A stretch of 47,193 nucleotides of DNA from Corynebacterium yonathiae (lineage in GTDB: Bacteria > Actinomycetota > Actinomycetes > Mycobacteriales > Mycobacteriaceae): positions 1 to 47,193 of the forward strand of contig NZ_JAKMUZ010000020.1 in the NCBI RefSeq assembly GCF_027570195.1, in the 5' to 3' direction. The notes below the pieces were generated by a model. It was not told the origin of the DNA. It was given only the letters and a program-made list of their open reading frames with translations, and searched no databases. Shown piece by piece: positions 45,886 through 47,193 of the stretch. Each line of letters starts with the position of its first letter. The first letter of the stretch is position 1. A program made the position numbers and the translations under genes.

Positions 45886-46809
45886 TTAGTCCTTCTTTCC
45901 GGCAGGAACGGCGATGGCAATAGCTTTGGCGACGACCCATTCGGCCGGCCCCTTCCCTATCAGGCGGCGCCACAGGGTTGCGATAACGAGGAAGAGCGCG
46001 ATGAAGGCACAGGCCCAGGCGGTGTTGTGCAGGGCGATGTGGCTTTGCCAATAGTAGGCGGTGAGCACGTGCAGTATGTAGATACTCAGTGACATCGCAC
46101 CCAGCGCGGCGAACGGATAGACCAGCTTGGGCGCAGCTCGGCCGGCAAGCAAGCATAGGTGTAGGACGACTGCAGCGACGGCAATGGACAGCATGATCTC
46201 ACCCACTACGCCAGTGTGGCCGGTAAAACGTAGCCAGCCAGGAATGTCCGTAGTAAAGCGGAAGTAGAAACCGATAGCGGCAACGATGCTGGCTATAGCG
46301 GTAGAAGCCCACTGCGCAGCGGTGCGTTGCTTGCGAATATAGATTTCATAGAGCAGCATGCCGGCGAGGAAATAGGCGATATAGGCCAGCAGTGGGTATA
46401 CCTGCGGTAGGGTCAGCGGAGCATATTTCACGGTCGCGGCTACGGTGGCCGCAGCGAATAGGATTAGCTTCCAAGCCCAGTGCAACGGGGGGACCCAGCA
46501 CAGCAACATCATAGTGATGCCAATTACTACTAGGACGACCTGAATCTCTCCCCCTAGGGGCAGTAGCGCGAGGCCGATGAGTGTAATTATGCAGCCGCGG
46601 GCAAGGATACGCAGAAGCGTGGTCACCGTGAAATCACGGGCAATAATCATCAGCGTGACGCCAGCCAAGATGGCGAAAAACGCGGCAGGCAGGCCGTTTA
46701 AAATGACCTTGGTGTGCCACACAAGGGAGGCCATATGCAGAACTATCATGCCGATAATCGCAAGTGAACGGGCTATATCGAGCCCTACAATGCGCGAGGG
46801 TGCTAACAC
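45886..46809 (-). CDS. Polytopic membrane protein, DUF1624/DUF418-like
   Basis: 307 residues with about ten membrane segments. The N-terminus RIVGLDIARSLAIIGMIVLH is the signature seen in heparan-glucosaminide acetyltransferase-like and DUF418 proteins, with a conserved His in the first helix. A membrane acyltransferase role is a family-based guess. It sits 2 nt upstream of the protease gene. Confidence 0.65.
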   Translation of the reverse strand: MLAPSRIVGLDIARSLAIIGMIVLHMASLVWHTKVILNGLPAAFFAILAGVTLMIIARDFTVTTLLRILARGCIITLIGLALLPLGGEIQVVLVVIGITMMLLCWVPPLHWAWKLILFAAATVAATVKYAPLTLPQVYPLLAYIAYFLAGMLLYEIYIRKQRTAAQWASTAIASIVAAIGFYFRFTTDIPGWLRFTGHTGVVGEIMLSIAVAAVVLHLCLLAGRAAPKLVYPFAALGAMSLSIYILHVLTAYYWQSHIALHNTAWACAFIALFLVIATLWRRLIGKGPAEWVVAKAIAIAVPAGKKD

Positions 46810-46990
46810 CTAGCATTCTCCTTCAAGACGTAGGGGAACGCGTTGCCACACTCCCCTTGTTAATAAAGACTTTCTTTTTCTACTAGACCCGTCTGAAAGG
46901 TTGCTGTGAACGTTTTATACGTGTTCTGCATTTTATAAGGGGATTGTCTAAGAGTCTTTGCGACTCAGGGAGGCGCGCTGAGGCGCGAGC
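46810..46990 (-). other. 181-bp gap between the polytopic membrane protein and the small membrane protein
   Basis: It should hold the promoter of the polytopic membrane protein and protease unit. Near 46950-46966 a short GAGTC-TTTGC-GACTC hairpin and a GC-rich imperfect repeat (46961-46995) follow the last gene's stop on the minus strand and may end its transcript. No gene is seen. Confidence 0.3.
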
Positions 46991-47182
46991 CTAGTCGCGG
47001 AAAGAACTATCGCGGCGCCTGCGCGAACGCGAAGGATTCGCAGCCAGCTTCACCAGCGGGGATGCGGCGAGACCAATGCCTAAGCCGGCCAGGAAGAGCC
47101 AGAAAACGCCAGAGTCTAGCCACAGCATCAAGCCGAGGAGGGCTCCGGCGATAAGGCCAGAGAGGAGCGCGGAAGACTTCAC
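46991..47182 (-). CDS. Small membrane protein at the window edge, possibly 5'-incomplete
   Basis: 63 residues from a GTG at 47182. Two hydrophobic segments (about 5-22 and 26-45) are followed by a basic tail, SRSRRRRDSSFRD. The frame stays open to the window end, so the true start may lie outside. No family is recognised. Confidence 0.55.
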   Translation of the reverse strand: MKSSALLSGLIAGALLGLMLWLDSGVFWLFLAGLGIGLAASPLVKLAANPSRSRRRRDSSFRD

Positions 47183-47193
47183 GGAGAGACCTA

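Overview
The window reads as chromosomal DNA of a Corynebacterium, by gene order and gene content. The order katA / sigC / ykvI-like / asd / lysC / leuA / dnaQ-like / murT / gatD / recR / ybaB / dnaX / aspT / ffs / tRNA-Ser is the arrangement I know from C. glutamicum and relatives. The DtxR-type iron boxes, the HtaA-domain proteins beside hmuTUV, and many leaderless promoters point the same way. A lipophilic skin-type species is my guess and is not proven by the sequence. I see no phage, insertion sequence, CRISPR array or large repeat; this is a gene-dense housekeeping chromosome with a heme-acquisition island.

Layout. 1-4.7 kb: a YhgE/Pip-type membrane protein divergent from a small lipoprotein, then catalase (katA) divergent from the ECF sigma factor sigC. 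5-11 kb: a YkvI-like membrane protein, the lysC-asd operon for aspartate-family amino acids with an internal start for the aspartokinase beta subunit, an EamA-type transporter and a GT-C type membrane mannosyltransferase. 11-16 kb: leuA with a leader peptide and a predicted pseudoknot, followed by two tandem paralogous proteins of unknown function. 16-26 kb: a DnaQ-like protein that has lost its catalytic residues, the murT-gatD pair that amidates lipid II, an HNH endonuclease gene, recR, ybaB, dnaX, a SUFU-like protein and the aminotransferase aspT, then SRP RNA and a tRNA-Ser. 26-34 kb: a small unknown protein with a Na+/H+ antiporter, then gluQRS, a queuosine-precursor transporter and tgt, which look like a queuosine salvage set, and an MMPL exporter.

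34-42 kb is a heme-iron island, nearly all on the minus strand. HtaA (two heme-binding domains), the lipoprotein HmuT, permease HmuU, ATPase HmuV and a third HtaA-domain protein form one operon. Heme oxygenase (hmuO) and an HtaB-like secreted protein follow, each behind its own DtxR-like box. A divergent small membrane protein shares the htaA operator. The gene set implies surface heme capture, relay to HmuT, import by HmuUV and cytoplasmic cleavage by HmuO to release iron. The HtaB-like protein has its two expected heme-pocket residues exchanged (Tyr to His, His to Tyr).

42-47 kb: a second tRNA-Ser, a CsbD-like stress protein, tadA with its partner gene, tyrA, a secreted trypsin-like protease with a disordered insert, a polytopic membrane protein and a small membrane protein at the window edge.

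The points I rate highest are the heme-ligand exchange in the HtaB-like protein, the loss of all three zinc cysteines in tgt, the catalytically dead DnaQ-like protein, the paired unknown paralogs after leuA, and the leuA leader pseudoknot.
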